Assembly: GCF_009727055.1 (NCBI RefSeq)
Contig: NC_052351.1
Span: 11,569,196-11,633,195, forward strand
From: Benincasa hispida
Lineage: Eukaryota > Streptophyta > Magnoliopsida > Cucurbitales > Cucurbitaceae
Length of the DNA: 64,000 nt
Reading direction: 5' to 3'
The position numbers and the translations under genes were made by a program. The notes beneath the pieces were generated by a model. It saw only the letters and a program-made list of their open reading frames with translations. It did not search any database and was not told the DNA's origin. Shown here in pieces: positions 25,550-36,879 of the stretch (position 1 is its first letter; every line of letters starts with the position of its first letter).

Positions 25550-27213
25550 TTGTTAACGGTAGTTTTTTTTTTTATTTCTTTGCAGGACTCTCAATCTCTA
25601 GCGAATTACGATCTGAAGATTGAGAGAACTTTTAGGAGAAGATTGAGAGACCACCATCAACAACCACAATCCGTTAAAGAAGAGATGGCAGAGCAGCCTA
25701 GGAATGAAACACCAAACAACAACAATGTCATTGAAAATCCAATTCTGTTGGCCAACAATCGTAATAGGCCCATTAGGGACTATGCATCGCCAAACCTCTA
25801 TGATTTCTCTCTAGGAATCATGAGGCCTGCCTTAGACGAAAGTAGATTTGAAATGAAACCGGTGATGCTGCAGATGATCCAAGCTGCAGGTCAATTCGGA
25901 GGAAGGCATGGCGAGGATCCACACGCCCACCTCCGAAGTTTTATTGAAATCTGCAATACTTTTGTGTTCCCGAACATCTCTGCTGAGGAGGTTCGACTAA
26001 CGCTATTTCCATTTTCTCTCTGTGAACAGGCTAGGAAATAGGCTTATTTGTTCGAACCAGGAGAGATCACTTCTTGGGAGCAGGTGGTGGAGAAGTTTAT
26101 GAAGAAGTATTTCCCACCTACAGAGAACGCGAGATGAAGATAGCTTATTACTAATTTTGAACAAAACATGGACGAATCGCTCAGCGATGCCTAGGTGAGG
26201 TTTAAAAGATTGGTCAGAGATTATCTGCATAATGGGCTGCCAGACTGCCTTCAAATGGAAAATTTCTACAACGGTTTGAATCCTGCTTCGCAGACCGCTG
26301 CCATTGCAGCAACAGCTGGTGGTCTGCTTGACAAGACTTATGATGAGGCGAAGAATATCCTGGATCGCATCTCCAAGAATCATGAAGATTGGTGGGAGAG
26401 CGACCAGAGATTAAGACTCAAAGATTCTGACGGAAGTAATGGTGCTATAGTTTCATTGCAGAACTAAATGACCGCAATGATGAATTTGATTCAAGGAATG
26501 ACGATCAGCAGCCCAACACCGCAAGGTGGGCAAATCAACGCAATAAGTCAAAACAACGAAAGGTGTGCGACTTGCGGTGATGGGTATGCAATGGAAGATT
26601 GTCCACAAAACTCACAGTCTGTATATTTTGTAAAGAACAACCCTTTTTCCAACACCTACAACCCTGGGTGGAAAAACCACCCAAACTTTTCTTGGAAGAA
26701 TCCACAACAAAACTTTCCATCTGTGGCACAAAAAGAAGGGCCACAAGGGTTTTTTCAACGCAGCAACGGTCAACAGAGCAACCAAGCAAGTAGCTCATAA
26801 CAACCACCGAAATCTTCTTCCCTAGAAGGCCTATTGAAGCAATTATAGAAAAAAATGAGACGGTGCTTCAAAGTTAGGCAACGTCCATTCGCAACCTTGA
26901 ATTGCAAATGGACCAGATTGTAAATGAGCTCAAAAGTAGACTGCAAGGGGCACTGCCAAGTTCAACCGAGCTTCCACGCAACCCAGGGGGTTCCGCTAAG
27001 GAGCAATGTCAGGTTGTGACATTGTGTAGTGGAAAGACAGTGGAGGGAGAAAAGAAGGATCAGAACAGATCAACCTCCATCGCAGCTGATCCTGCGATTG
27101 CGGCAATGCAAGAAGAAGAAAAAGAGAATGAAGCAGTAGAACCGGAGGTTGCATCAACCTCAAAGACAAATGAAACAGGAACCGTGAAAGTCCAGTTACC
27201 ACCTTTCCTTTAG
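25550..27213 (+). pseudogene. Athila gag pseudogene
   Basis: Gag (retrotransposon gag domain) in plus frames. The frame at 25,550-26,041 opens with a basic N-terminus and continues to MLQMIQAAGQFGGRHGEDPH, the Athila Gag signature region. It stays in frame through 26,800 but is cut by stops at 26,039 (a Trp position), 26,135, 26,141, 26,192 (a Trp position) and 26,465. The nucleocapsid-like part has CATCGDGYAMEDC near 26,565-26,605, with only part of the zinc-knuckle spacing. A frame change before 26,902 leads into QMDQIVNELKSRLQGALPSS and an acidic linker ending at 27,213. Gag would package the element RNA in the cytoplasm. It cannot be translated whole. Confidence 0.88.
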
Positions 27214-27344
27214 AGGCTAAAGAAGAAGAAAAACGAAGAGAACAGTACCAACGCTTACTATCTATGTGAAAGAAATTACACGTTAACATTCCTTTCAGTG
27301 AAGCGATTGAGGAAATATCTGCCTATGTCAAGTTTCTGAAGGAT

Positions 27345-28484
27345 ATGGTAACCAAAAAAAGAGGCGCTAGAAAATTTTCCACGGTGGCATTAATGCAAAT
27401 TTTCAAATCTATTATCCCACCGAAGATGAGCGATCCTGGGAGCTTCACTATTCCTTACTCCATAGGAGGACTTTATATTGGGCAAGCTTTGTGTGACTTG
27501 GGGGCCAGCATAAATTTGATGCCGCTGTCGATTTTTAGACAACTAAATATGGGGCAACTTGTGCCCACATCCATGACTCTCCAACTGGCTGACAGATTTT
27601 TGGTTCATCCAGAGGGTAAGGTGAAGGACGTGCTGATCACGATTGATAAATTTATTTTACTAGCTGACTTCATCATCCTGGATTATGAGGCTGATAAAGA
27701 TGTGCCCATCATTTTTGGGCGACCTTTCCTATCAATAGGTCGTGCTCAAATTGATGTGCACAAGGGCGAGATCACTTTGAACATAAACAGACAGAAGCTC
27801 AAATTTAATATAATTCATGCCATGAAATTTCCTGATGAGGAAGACCTGCCAGATTTGGAAGATGACGTGAATTTGATTGAAGAAGAAAAGTTTGATAAAG
27901 AATATGAAGAAGAGGATATCGACGCATCCGTAGCTGCCTGCAATGTGATCATAGTAAAAACAAACAAAGAAGAAGGATCGATCGCAACACAAGAAGAAGA
28001 GTCGAAGGAAGAAAGAAAAATAACGCAACCTTCTCTCGTAGAGCCACAAACCCTTGAACTAAAAACCCTACCAATACATCTAAAGTACGCATTCCTGGGG
28101 CAAAATGAGAAGTTGCCAGTGATAATTTTCTCCGCATTTAACGCAAATCAAAAGAATGCGTTGATGAGCATTCTCAAAAAGCATGTGCGAGCAATTGGCT
28201 GGACGCTCGCTGATATCAGAGGAATTAGCCCCGCGTACTGCATGCACCACATTCGTCTTGAAGATGACCACAAAGCAATCATTGAAAATCAATGGAGACT
28301 TAACCCTACGATGAAAGAGGTCGTCAAAAAGGAGATTATCAAATGGTTGGATGCGGCCATTATCTATCCCGTTGCATATAGCACGTGGGCCAGCCCCGTG
28401 CAATGTGTGCCTAAGAAGGGTGGAATGACGGTAGTCCCCAATGAGAACAATGAATTAATATCGCAAAAAACCATCACTGGATAG
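27345..28484 (+). pseudogene. Athila pol: aspartic protease and RT N-terminus
   Basis: A 379-codon open frame. The protease-like region (about residues 28-150) contains CDLGASINLMPLSIF with the DLGAS catalytic-type motif, then IIFGRPFLSIGRAQIDV. An acidic Glu-rich linker follows (residues 160-230). RT begins near residue 300 with NPTMKEVVKKEIIKWLDA and ends in STWASPVQCVPKKGG. It is stopped by TAG at 28,482-28,484, where the family has Trp. The frame continues unchanged in the next segment. The methionine at 27,345 is internal to the polyprotein, not a true start. Confidence 0.88.
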
Positions 28485-29933
28485 CGCATATGTATGGACT
28501 ACCGCAAACTGAATGCGGCCACAAGGAAAGATAATTTCCCTTTGCCATTCATTGAACAAATGTTGGACAGACTAGCAAAGAATGATTTTTACTGCTTCTT
28601 GGATGGATATGCCGGGTACAATCAAATCATGATAGCTCCTGAAGACCAAGACAAGACCACATTCACCTGTCCATATGGGACATTTGTTTTCCGCCGTATG
28701 CCATTCGGCCTCTACAATGCGCCAAACACGTTCCAGAGGTGCATGATGGCAATTTTTTTAGATTTTCTCGAGGACTCAGTAGAAATATTTATGGATGACT
28801 TCTCCGTTTATGGGAACACTTATGAAGTTTGCCTGGCCAATTTGGAGAAAATACTGAAAAGATGTGAAGAGACAAACCTAGTGCTTAATTGGGAAAAATG
28901 TCACTTCATGGTAACAGAGGGTAGAGTGTTGGGGCACAAGGTCTCTAGAGAAGGGTTGGATGTGGACAAAGCAAAAATTGATGCAATTGAAAAGCTTCCA
29001 CCTCCAACCAACGTGAAGACAGTACGAAGCTTCCTGAGGCATGCTGGATTCTACAGACGATTCGTTAAAGACTTTTCTAAGATAGCAAGACCATTGAGTG
29101 CGTTACTAGAGGCAGACAGAAATTTTGAATTTGACAACAATTGCCTCAACGCATTTCGAATTTTAAAAGATGCACTGGTTACCACACCCATCTTAATTGC
29201 GCTGGATTGGACACTGCCGTTCAAAATCCTGTGCGACGCAAGCTGGTATGCGATGGGAGCTGCATTAGTGCAAAAGAAGAAAACAATTTTGCACTCCATC
29301 GCATATGCGAGTAAAACCCTGAACCCTGCTCAACTTAATTACACCACCACTGAAAAATAGCTCCTGACTGTGATTTTTGCGTTGGAAAAATTTCGGGCAT
29401 ACTTATTGGGAACCAAGGTACTCATTCATAATGATCACTCGACAATCAAATATTTGATGATAAAGAAGGACGCAAAGCCGAGATTGATCAGATGGGTTCT
29501 CCTCCTTCAAGAATTTGATATCGAGATAATTGAGCATAAGAGGACAGAGAATCAAGTTGCAGATCACTTGTCCAGACGGAAGAATTCTGAAGTTGACCTC
29601 AATGAATTTGAAGTGAGTGTCGTGTTCCCGGACGAGCAGTTGTTTCGCATAGAAGAACTGGCATGGTATGCAGACATCATTAATTATTTGGTCTGTGAAC
29701 AATTTCCTGAAGATTACACCTACCACCAATGGAAGAAGCTTAAGAATGAATGCAGACACTACTATTGGGATGAGCCGAATCTGTATAAAAGAGGTGCAGA
29801 CCAAATCATTCGATTATGCGCGTCGGATGCTGCTCAACATCGCATATTATCACAGTGCCACGATTCACCTTATGGAGGGCACTTTGGAGGACAATGTACT
29901 ACAACCAAAGTTTTGCAAAGTGGATTCTTTTAG
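28485..29933 (+). pseudogene. Athila pol: RT, RNase H, integrase N-terminus
   Basis: It continues in the same frame as 27,345. RT motifs are MDYRKLNAATRKDNFPLPF, FRRMPFGLYNAPNTFQRCM and the catalytic FMDD (28,788-28,799), then SFLRHAGFYRRFVKDFS. RNase H starts with KILCDASWYAMGAALVQ and is cut by TAG at 29,358, then continues from 29,370 with [14 protein letters not shown] and [13 protein letters not shown]. The integrase zinc-binding region starts near 29,830 ([12 protein letters not shown]). A stop at 29,931-29,933 falls at a Trp position. Frame preservation over 2.5 kb with only three stops indicates fairly recent inactivation. Confidence 0.92.
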
Positions 29934-30946
29934 CCTTCATTATTCAAGGATGCTGCTGACTACACAAAGAAATGTGATCGGTGCCAACGCACTGGCAACA
30001 TTTCATGGAAGAACGCAATGCCGATGAATACTATCTTGGAGCTAGAACTATTCGACGTATGGGGGATTGATTTCATGGGACCATTACCTCCTTCAAACAG
30101 TAAACACTATATTTTATTAGCCGTTGACTATGTCTCCAAGTGGGTAGAGGCAATTACATGGCCGCAAGTGATGTGGCGGTAGTCTCCCAGTTCCTGAAGA
30201 AAAATATTTTCACGCGTGTTGGCACTCCTCGTGCCATCATAAGTGATGAAGGATCACACTTTGTCAACCACAATATAAAGAAGTTGCTGGGCAATACTAC
30301 ATCCTCCACAAAGTGGTCACCGCATACCATCCACAAACAAATGGCCAAGCTGAAGTGTCCAATCGAGAAATTAAATCGATACTTGAGAAGGTAGTCAAAC
30401 CTTCGCGGAAAGATTGGGCAATGAAGCTTGATGATGCGTTATGGGCATACTAGACTGCATTTAAAACACCTATAGGCATGTTCCCCTATGCATTGGTATT
30501 CGGCAAAGTGTGTCACTTGCCCTTGGAGCTGGAATATAAAGCATTATGGGCGGTCAAGAAACTGAATTTCGATTTAAAGGAAGTAGGGGAAGCACTGAAA
30601 AGCAATTGATCGAGCTAGAATAATGGAGGAACAACGCATATGAAAATGCAAAAATTTATAAGGAGCGCACCAAGCACTGGCACGATCAACGCATATGTGG
30701 CAAGAACCTCCAAGTCGGACAAAAAGTCTTGCTTTTCACTTCACGTCTGCGACTCTTCCCAAGAAAGTAAAAGTCTCGTTGGTCCGGACTGTTCATAATT
30801 CGACAAGTATTTCCGCATGGCGCGGTGGAATTATCAAATGACAACGGTACCAACATATTCAAAGTCAATGGGCAGAGAGTCAAGGTATACCATGAAGAAG
30901 ACTGGCATCGCCAAGTCGACTCCATAGAACTAAGAAACTTTGAATA
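29934..30946 (+). pseudogene. Athila integrase, C-terminal two thirds
   Basis: CDRCQRTG completes the integrase HHCC zinc-binding module (about 29,972-29,995). The catalytic core begins with [13 protein letters not shown] (about 30,060-30,095) and, after a frameshift near 30,155, continues in 30,140-30,394 with [14 protein letters not shown]. Several stops follow in the third-acid region and C-terminal domain. Readable text ends with KVYHEEDWHRQVDSIELRNF and a stop at 30,944-30,946. The copy is inactive. Confidence 0.85.
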
Positions 30947-31451
30947 AAGAAGGAAGTAGGTGGTTCCTGCGTTGTCGCATGATCACAATTTCTCAGGGAC
31001 GCAAGCTTGGGAAAACTTAAAGTCTTCAACTCTTTTCTCCACTAACTCAGAATCTTCACTATCTTTCAGCTATCTTTTCATTTTTCAGTTCTAAAAAAAA
31101 ACATTTTTTTTTTTGCGTTAACGATTTTTCTTTTATTTAAAATAATTTGACCATCTCTTTGTTTTTCTTACAACGATCAAGGCGCTGGATTGCGGCGATG
31201 TCACGTGAAGAAGCATTCATCTTATTCCATCGCTACAACCCACAGAAGAAAGATCACCACAAGGATGGATGCATTCACACAATGCAGGCGACAATGCAAA
31301 ATTTGGGGGTGTACTCTTCCTTATCTTTATTTCAAATTTTGCTCTATCACATTGAATATTTCTTTTCGAAGTTTTATCACCGCATCATTCTTGATTACCG
31401 CAATCATTTAACAAGTAGATAAATTTAGTAATTTACCGCATTCTGTTTCTT

Positions 31452-31546
31452 TACCAAGTAAGATCTCAATGATGAAAAATATGTTTATATTTCTTTCGTA
31501 TATATTAGAGTCAACTTAATCTTAAGATAGTCACCTCATAAAATAT
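31452..31546 (+). repeat. First copy of a 95-bp duplicated segment
   Basis: The segment from ACCAAGTAAGATCTCAATG to the CATAAAATAT end is repeated at 31,926-32,019 with about one base difference (ATGTTTATA versus ATGCTTATA). Confidence 0.85.
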
Positions 31547-31924
31547 TTCTAGAAGTTAAGGGTTTGCTAGCTTTCTTTCAAACTCTCTTTACAATGTATT
31601 CTAGAACATCACATAAATTATTTTAATCTTTTGGCAATGGGGACATTACCGCATTTTAAATTTGGGGGTGAGGTATTTATTTTTCGACCTTGCTATTTTC
31701 ATTTCTAAAAAAAAAACATTTTTTTTTAGAATAACAACTCCACTGTCAACGAAAAGGGGAAACCTATATTGATAAGAGTTAAGTTGTGAAAGGCACTTAC
31801 CCATAGTTGGATGTCCGCATGACACATGTAGGCGCAAGCCAAAACGAAAGTAAGTTACCAGGATCAACGCATAAATCGATGACCGCAACTCCAATGCCAA
31901 ATCGGTATGAGTTTAGTCTGAGAA

Positions 31925-32019
31925 NACCAAGTAAGATCTCAATGATGAAAAATATGCTTATATTTCTTTCGTATATATTAGAGTCAACTTAATCTTAAGA
32001 TAGTCACCTCATAAAATAT
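31925..32019 (+). repeat. Second copy of the 95-bp segment, starting at an N
   Basis: A single N stands at 31,925, directly before the duplicated text. Immediately left is GGTATGAGTTTAGTCTGAGAA. Nearly the same words recur right after the copy, GGTATGAGTTTAGGCTGAGAA at about 32,021-32,041. The pattern looks like a consensus or join artefact spliced into the sequence. Confidence 0.8.
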
Positions 32020-32430
32020 TGGTATGAGTTTAGGCTGAGAAAGAGTTCTTTCCTCGTAGTTGGATGTCCGCATGACACCCGTGGAGGCAAGCCAAAACAA
32101 AGGCAAGGCACTTAGATCAGCGCAAGGTCAGGAAAAAAATAGTAATAAATAAATTTTTTGTGCAAGGATAAATCTTTTGTCACCCTGGTAGAAAATTTTC
32201 TTGTTGAAATAAATCATGTGATGCTCCAAGGATTCAGTAAAGTCCTTTTGAAAGTTAAACTTGCAGTCCCTAGGTCTTAGAAATATTTTAAGAATAGACT
32301 TGAATAAGACTTAAGAAAATTCTAGTATATAGGACTTGAATGAAATATCATTGAGAAATCTAGGAAAAGAACTTTGTGGTGGACTTGCTAAAGGAATCTT
32401 TAGCTTATGCTTGAGGACAAACATTGTTTA

Positions 32431-32443
32431 AATTGGGGGGAGG
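32431..32443 (+). promoter_or_regulatory. Athila polypurine tract
   Basis: AATTGGGGGGAGG lies directly before the 3' LTR start at about 32,444 (TGGAAGGGTAGCAG, the decayed counterpart of TGATAACGAGCAG). Confidence 0.8.
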
Positions 32444-34087
32444 TGGAAGGGTAGCAGAAATGCACGTTATCATAGTGCTAAGTTATTAAACAATGTTGGA
32501 TTGCGTTGATGAAAAAATGATAAATTGCGTTCATTGAGCATAAAATCTATAATATTGCGGTGGCGTGCGTCAGTGCATTGGAACTATTGATTTTTTGTAT
32601 TTTTTTGTGCAGAATATGCATTAACGCATTGCAGAGATTGCGATCATAGGAATTCATCGGTCGAGTAAAACTTCACCGCAAGACTTTGCATTGATCACGC
32701 TCGCAAATATTCACCCAAAAAGAATCACCGCAACAAGGTGGGCGCATCCGGACGAAAGGACAATTAAGATCGATGAGACAGAAAGTTGGCAGCAGTCGGA
32801 TCCAAATTAAGTTGACAGCCTATAACGGTCACAAAGTACATTCAACTTTATCGGTGACAATTATCCGGTGCATCAGTCAGGAATTAAAGCAGTTCCATCT
32901 GTACACCTGGAGAGAGAAGCTGCCTTTCACATTCGATGCCCTATAAATACCAAGTGCATTCTTCAGGGAAGGGGTTAAGCAGTCGATTACTTCATCACCT
33001 TACAAGTTCACACCTCTGTTCATAGTTTTCTTTTCCATTTCACGGTGAAGCTAGAGAAGAGTGGTGATGCCGGAAATCGTCCAAGGCAGCTCGAGAGAGG
33101 ACCTTGGGGCATAAGAGCGGAGAACGTGTTGACTCTCGTGAAAGCGAGAATATCATTAGAGCACGAGTAGAACAGTGTAACTCCTGGTGGCAAGAAATTG
33201 CTCCAGGCTCTTTACTGTACTTGCATTGTTATTGTATACTTCATCTTTTATCTATTCAATGGAAGTTATATTTCTATATCTGCTCATTCTCTTAATACGC
33301 ATGAGTAGCTAAATTAGTTGAATGGGTTGAGAGGAACTAAGCTAACGTGATCTAGGAAGTTCATTGCTTGTGATTGTCTTGTTTGATGCTGTGCAAAACA
33401 TCCCTTTAGAGTTGCTGGAGAGAGATTCTAAAGAAATGACCTAATGTCTCGAGAGAACTAGGTTAGAATCTGACTTGAAGAAGCAAGATTAGGCTTGCAT
33501 AAACAAGAAATAGGGACTTAGAGATAAGCTCTGTTTGTCAACGTGCATCGCTTGCATCCTAGGAATAGGAATGATATTATGCGGTCGCATATTTGTGTGA
33601 ATGTCATATTGTCATCGCATAAATAGAAATAGAGGTTTACGTGTAAACCCTGTAGATTTATCGCATGCGTTCTAGCCTTAGAAGCCGTGGCATTCACGCC
33701 GAGAGATGGTTTACTATTGTATGCATGTTGTATGATAGCAAGGCATGAACGCAACCTAGGGAGTGTTAGACGAAACCCTTCTCAACCCGTTCACTGCATA
33801 TTCATCGTATTTCCCATTGCCAACTCTTTTCGAACTCTGACGCATTTATTATTATTTTCATTAACGCAACAATAAACCAACCACCTTATTTATTTACCGG
33901 TTACCGCAAAGTTTTCATAAGAAAATTATCAACGCAAACTCTTTTCACAAGTTCCTGTGATTGACCCTGGACTTACCAGGAAACTCAGAGGAATTTACAC
34001 TTGGATTCCGCTGGGGAAATTTGAGTGCATAACGTAATTCCATTAACACATATCATTCATATTTCCATTCAATAAAATAACGCATCA
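32444..34087 (+). repeat. Athila 3' LTR
   Basis: About 1,644 bp, matching 23,868-25,510. The first eight or nine bases differ from the 5' copy; homology is clear from AGCAGAAATGCA (32,453). It ends ATAACGCATCA at 34,087, followed by the GTTAT duplication. The TATA box is conserved at 32,942-32,949. ORFs at 33,104-33,875 are shadows. Confidence 0.92.
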
Positions 34088-34613
34088 GTTATGAAAAAAG
34101 GGAAGGAAAAATAAATTAATTGAAGAAACTCACTAATGGGAATTGGCCGGAAGCACTAAGTGCTGGATGAGGTGGCAGTTTGACCCTTGAACAAGGGAGG
34201 CGGAAGGAAGTATAAAAGAGAGAGAAAATTCAGAAGCTCGGTTTGGAAAATGACTTGAGAAAATTAAGTGAGATCAGTGCTGTTCGAAAGTTGGGAGAAT
34301 CTAGTTTTTGAGGTTGTTTTGCCGGAGAAAGATCTCAAACGGAGAAGAACAAAAAGTGAAGAATTTGAAAAAGGGGCAGATTCTCGGATTAATCAGAGCT
34401 CGGAGTGAAGATTGGAAGCTCCAGGACAAAGTATAAGGAATTTTTTACTAATATTTTAAAGGTAAGAAAGTAATCAATTCTAAACAAGTTTGTAGAAGGA
34501 AGTTTCTTAAAAAGAATCCTGGATTTTGAGTTATGAATTTTTTAAATTGGAACAGAGAATCGGTACATAAGCATGCAACTGCTTGGGAAGATTAAGCAGG
34601 CAGCTCACCATTG

Positions 34614-34820
34614 TGAGCGAGATAAGAAAATGAGCGAGATCAAGAGCGATATAAGAAAATGAGCGAGAGCGAGGGTGAGTTAAAGAAGAGGAGGATCTCG
34701 CTAAGGATGAAATCTCGCTGGTTTTGCGCTGAATCTCGCTAGAAAAGTCACAAATCTTGCTGGAAAAGTCAAAAATCTCGCTAGAAGTAGTAAATCTCGC
34801 TCATGAGGGTGATCTCGCTC
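34614..34820. repeat. Inverted cluster of GAGCGAGAT / ATCTCGCTC words
   Basis: Within the gypsy-like solo LTR, several GAGCGAGA words at 34,614-34,672 are followed by about six ATCTCGCT words at 34,694-34,820, the reverse complement. Transcripts across it could fold back on themselves. Confidence 0.8.
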
Positions 34821-35582
34821 CTAATGATCATTTTACTAGTAATGTTGTTTTGTTGGTGAAAGTTTCATTAGTAAGTGAGCTACCTGAAGCTTTTTGCTGA
34901 GAATTCAAAGGAATCTAATTGGGGATTATGTCCTTTCAGGCTAAGAAGAGCTAGGAGAGGCATATAAACCGTTTAAAAACCTCGACGAGCTTTGAGTGAC
35001 TATAAATGATTTATAAATGGTTTATAAATATTTTAATAATCCATGTTTTATTGACAGTTACCTTTATGTTGATTATTTTACAAGAAGTTCCAAGCAACAA
35101 ATTTCTCTAAAGTTTATAAACGCATGCTAGTTACAAAGTTTATGAAAATACTTTGGTACAATGGTTGAACCATGGTAGTTTTCAAAAGGAGATTCTATGA
35201 CATGTTTATGTTACAAGTATTTGTATTATGTTTTAAAGCATATGTGCTCTTAATGTTGTTGAGCATGCGTTAACAAATGATGTTCTTGTGAAAACTCTTA
35301 TTTATGAAATCAAGCTTTCAGTAAGCATGTTTTATGAAAATGTTTTCCTACCAAGTATTTTCAGCTCAATACTGAAGTACAAGGAGAAGGTATCTGAGCT
35401 ATACTACCTAGTTTCAGTTATGTTATGATTCTGATGCTGAAGTACATAGAGAAGGTATCAGAATAATTCACTCAGTTCAGTGATAGGCAGGATAAGTAGT
35501 GGTACCCTGCCTTGGTTATGATCCTTGACATCAGGATCCAGTTTGCTCTACGTGCACGTATGACAGTTAGTCAGTTCAGTAG

Positions 35583-35880
35583 GATTGAACCATGGGGGTT
35601 CTTTCCTAGCATTGGCTGAAAGGTGCTGAATAAAAGGGTTCTCACCCCAGCCCAGGCTTATGTTTGAGAGATCGAACAAAAGGGTTCTCTTTTAAACACG
35701 ATACCCGACAATAAGATTGAACCACGAGGGTTCTTTCTTAGCATTGGCTAGAAGGTGTTGAACAAAAGGGTTCTCACCCCAGGCCAGGCTAATGTTTGAG
35801 AGATTGAACAAAATGGTTCTCTCTTAAACATGATATCCAACGTTGAGATTGAACCACGAGGGTTCTCCCTCAACCGGGCA
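35583..35880. repeat. Tandem repeat, period about 132 bp, 2.3 copies
   Basis: GATTGAACCA(C/T)G(A/G)GGGTTCT starts at 35,583, 35,715 and 35,849. The first two units share TAGCATTGGCT, GGGTTCTCACCCCAG and GTTTGAGAGAT; the third is truncated. It is internal to the gypsy-like LTR. Confidence 0.85.
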
Positions 35881-36450
35881 TCAGTTTAGCTATGTTTTCA
35901 GATACAATGGTTTTAAAAGTTTTATGTACATATTTGCTTGGCATGTTTTAGTTCCAGGATTATGTTTTAGAGCTTTTAGTTTAAGCATGAGATTTATGTT
36001 TTATTAAGTCACTCACTGGGCGAGTAGCTCATTCTTTCAAATGTTTTTCTTTTCTCAGGTAGTGGTCATCTCCTAGACGTTAGCTGTCATGCTGCTCTGT
36101 CACTCAAGGACTCTAGTTAAAAGTCCAAAGTTTAGAGAGAAGTTTTAGGTGTTTACTCTGTAAATGTCTGTATATATGTGTTGCTCATATTAGGGACTAG
36201 TAAAGTATATTGGGACCGCTGAACTCTGTATGTGCTAATATGATGTAATTATGTTGTTGTTGATCCCTAGTGTTCTGAGATTATTTTTAAAGTTTCATTA
36301 GTTTGGTGAATGTTATATATGTATTCCAGGGATCTAAGCAGGCTAAGGATATTAGTTAGGCACTAAGTGCCACAAAAGGGTTGGTAACTACTGTCATCAC
36401 ATTCACTTATGGATTAAGAAGGGTAATCTGGGAAGGGGTGTGACATAAAC

Positions 36451-36750
36451 TCTCTACCTCGATCGGATTAAAAGTTTTAATCGTTCTATTTAATGCATTT
36501 TCAACTTCAGTTTTGAATTCTTTGAAATTTTCAAAAGATTCAGACGTATGTTGCATTAAATAAACGTACCAATATCTTAAATAATCATCAATAATGGTCA
36601 TAAGAAATGGTTCGATCCTCTTATTTTTATTTCTCGAACCGAGAGATCCATGAATCGGGATCCTAATGCATATAGATACAAATGGTCCAATGGGAGCAAG
36701 AATTTCCAGGAACATTTCATTTTTGAGCAGAAGAGCCATTTTCATTTTCA
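36451..36750 (-). pseudogene. Copia-1 integrase, N-terminal catalytic part
   Basis: The minus-strand frame at 36,751-36,451 holds [20 protein letters not shown] (the first Asp of the integrase core lies in the IDDY motif), then SFENFKEFKTEVENALNRTI. The frame ends at the TAAAC duplication where the solo gypsy LTR entered, in the (S)DRGGE region. It continues at 23,082 and below. Confidence 0.88.
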
Positions 36751-36879
36751 AGTAGTGTTCAATCGATTATGTATTAATCAATATTCGATTGATTGGTCTG
36801 AGGTTATCGATAAAAAAGATTTTTCTAAGTCACTTCGTTTCTTTTTGTCCAAGTTACTTGTTTAAGTGATGAAATATTC

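Larger units (their letters stand above)
30947..32443 (+). mobile_element. Athila 3' non-coding region with repeated polypurine-like motifs
   Basis: About 1.5 kb between pol and the 3' LTR, where some Athila elements have an env-like gene. No long ORF exists here. It carries two internal copies of AAATTTGGGGGTG (31,299-31,311 and 31,658-31,670) besides the terminal tract. It also holds a duplication that includes an ambiguous base (see 31,927-32,019). Confidence 0.8.
23868..34087 (+). mobile_element. Athila-like Ty3-gypsy retrotransposon, structurally complete
   Basis: A 10,220-bp plus-strand element with the perfect duplication GTTAT at 23,863-23,867 and 34,088-34,092. It has two LTRs of about 1.64 kb (23,868-25,510 and about 32,444-34,087), a PBS, gag, protease, RT, RNase H, integrase in gypsy order, a 1.5-kb 3' non-coding region and a polypurine tract. 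The PBS sequence, the Gag type and the 3' non-coding region before the polypurine tract fit the Athila lineage of plant gypsy elements. No env-like ORF is seen. The LTRs align along their length with scattered substitutions and small indels, so the insertion is not brand new. Premature stops make it non-autonomous. Confidence 0.93.
23083..36445 (+). mobile_element. Solo LTR of a Ty3-gypsy-like element (about 3.1 kb), split by the Athila element
   Basis: The ends TGTAAACCCC (23,083) and GGGGTGTGACA (36,445) are near-complementary. The perfect duplication TAAAC lies at 23,078-23,082 and 36,446-36,450, inside copia-1 integrase. After removing Athila, 23,083-23,867 joins 34,093-36,445, giving about 3,138 bp with no coding domain. 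A TATA-box candidate TATAAAAG lies at 34,211-34,218. The length and the TGT-ACA ends suggest a chromovirus-type gypsy LTR, but no internal domain is available to prove the family. Orientation is inferred from the TATA box only. Confidence 0.85.

Noticed and set aside
30947..32443. Env-like gene downstream of Athila pol
   Set aside because: No frame above about 90 codons, and none shows a signal peptide, membrane segment or similarity; the region is treated as non-coding.
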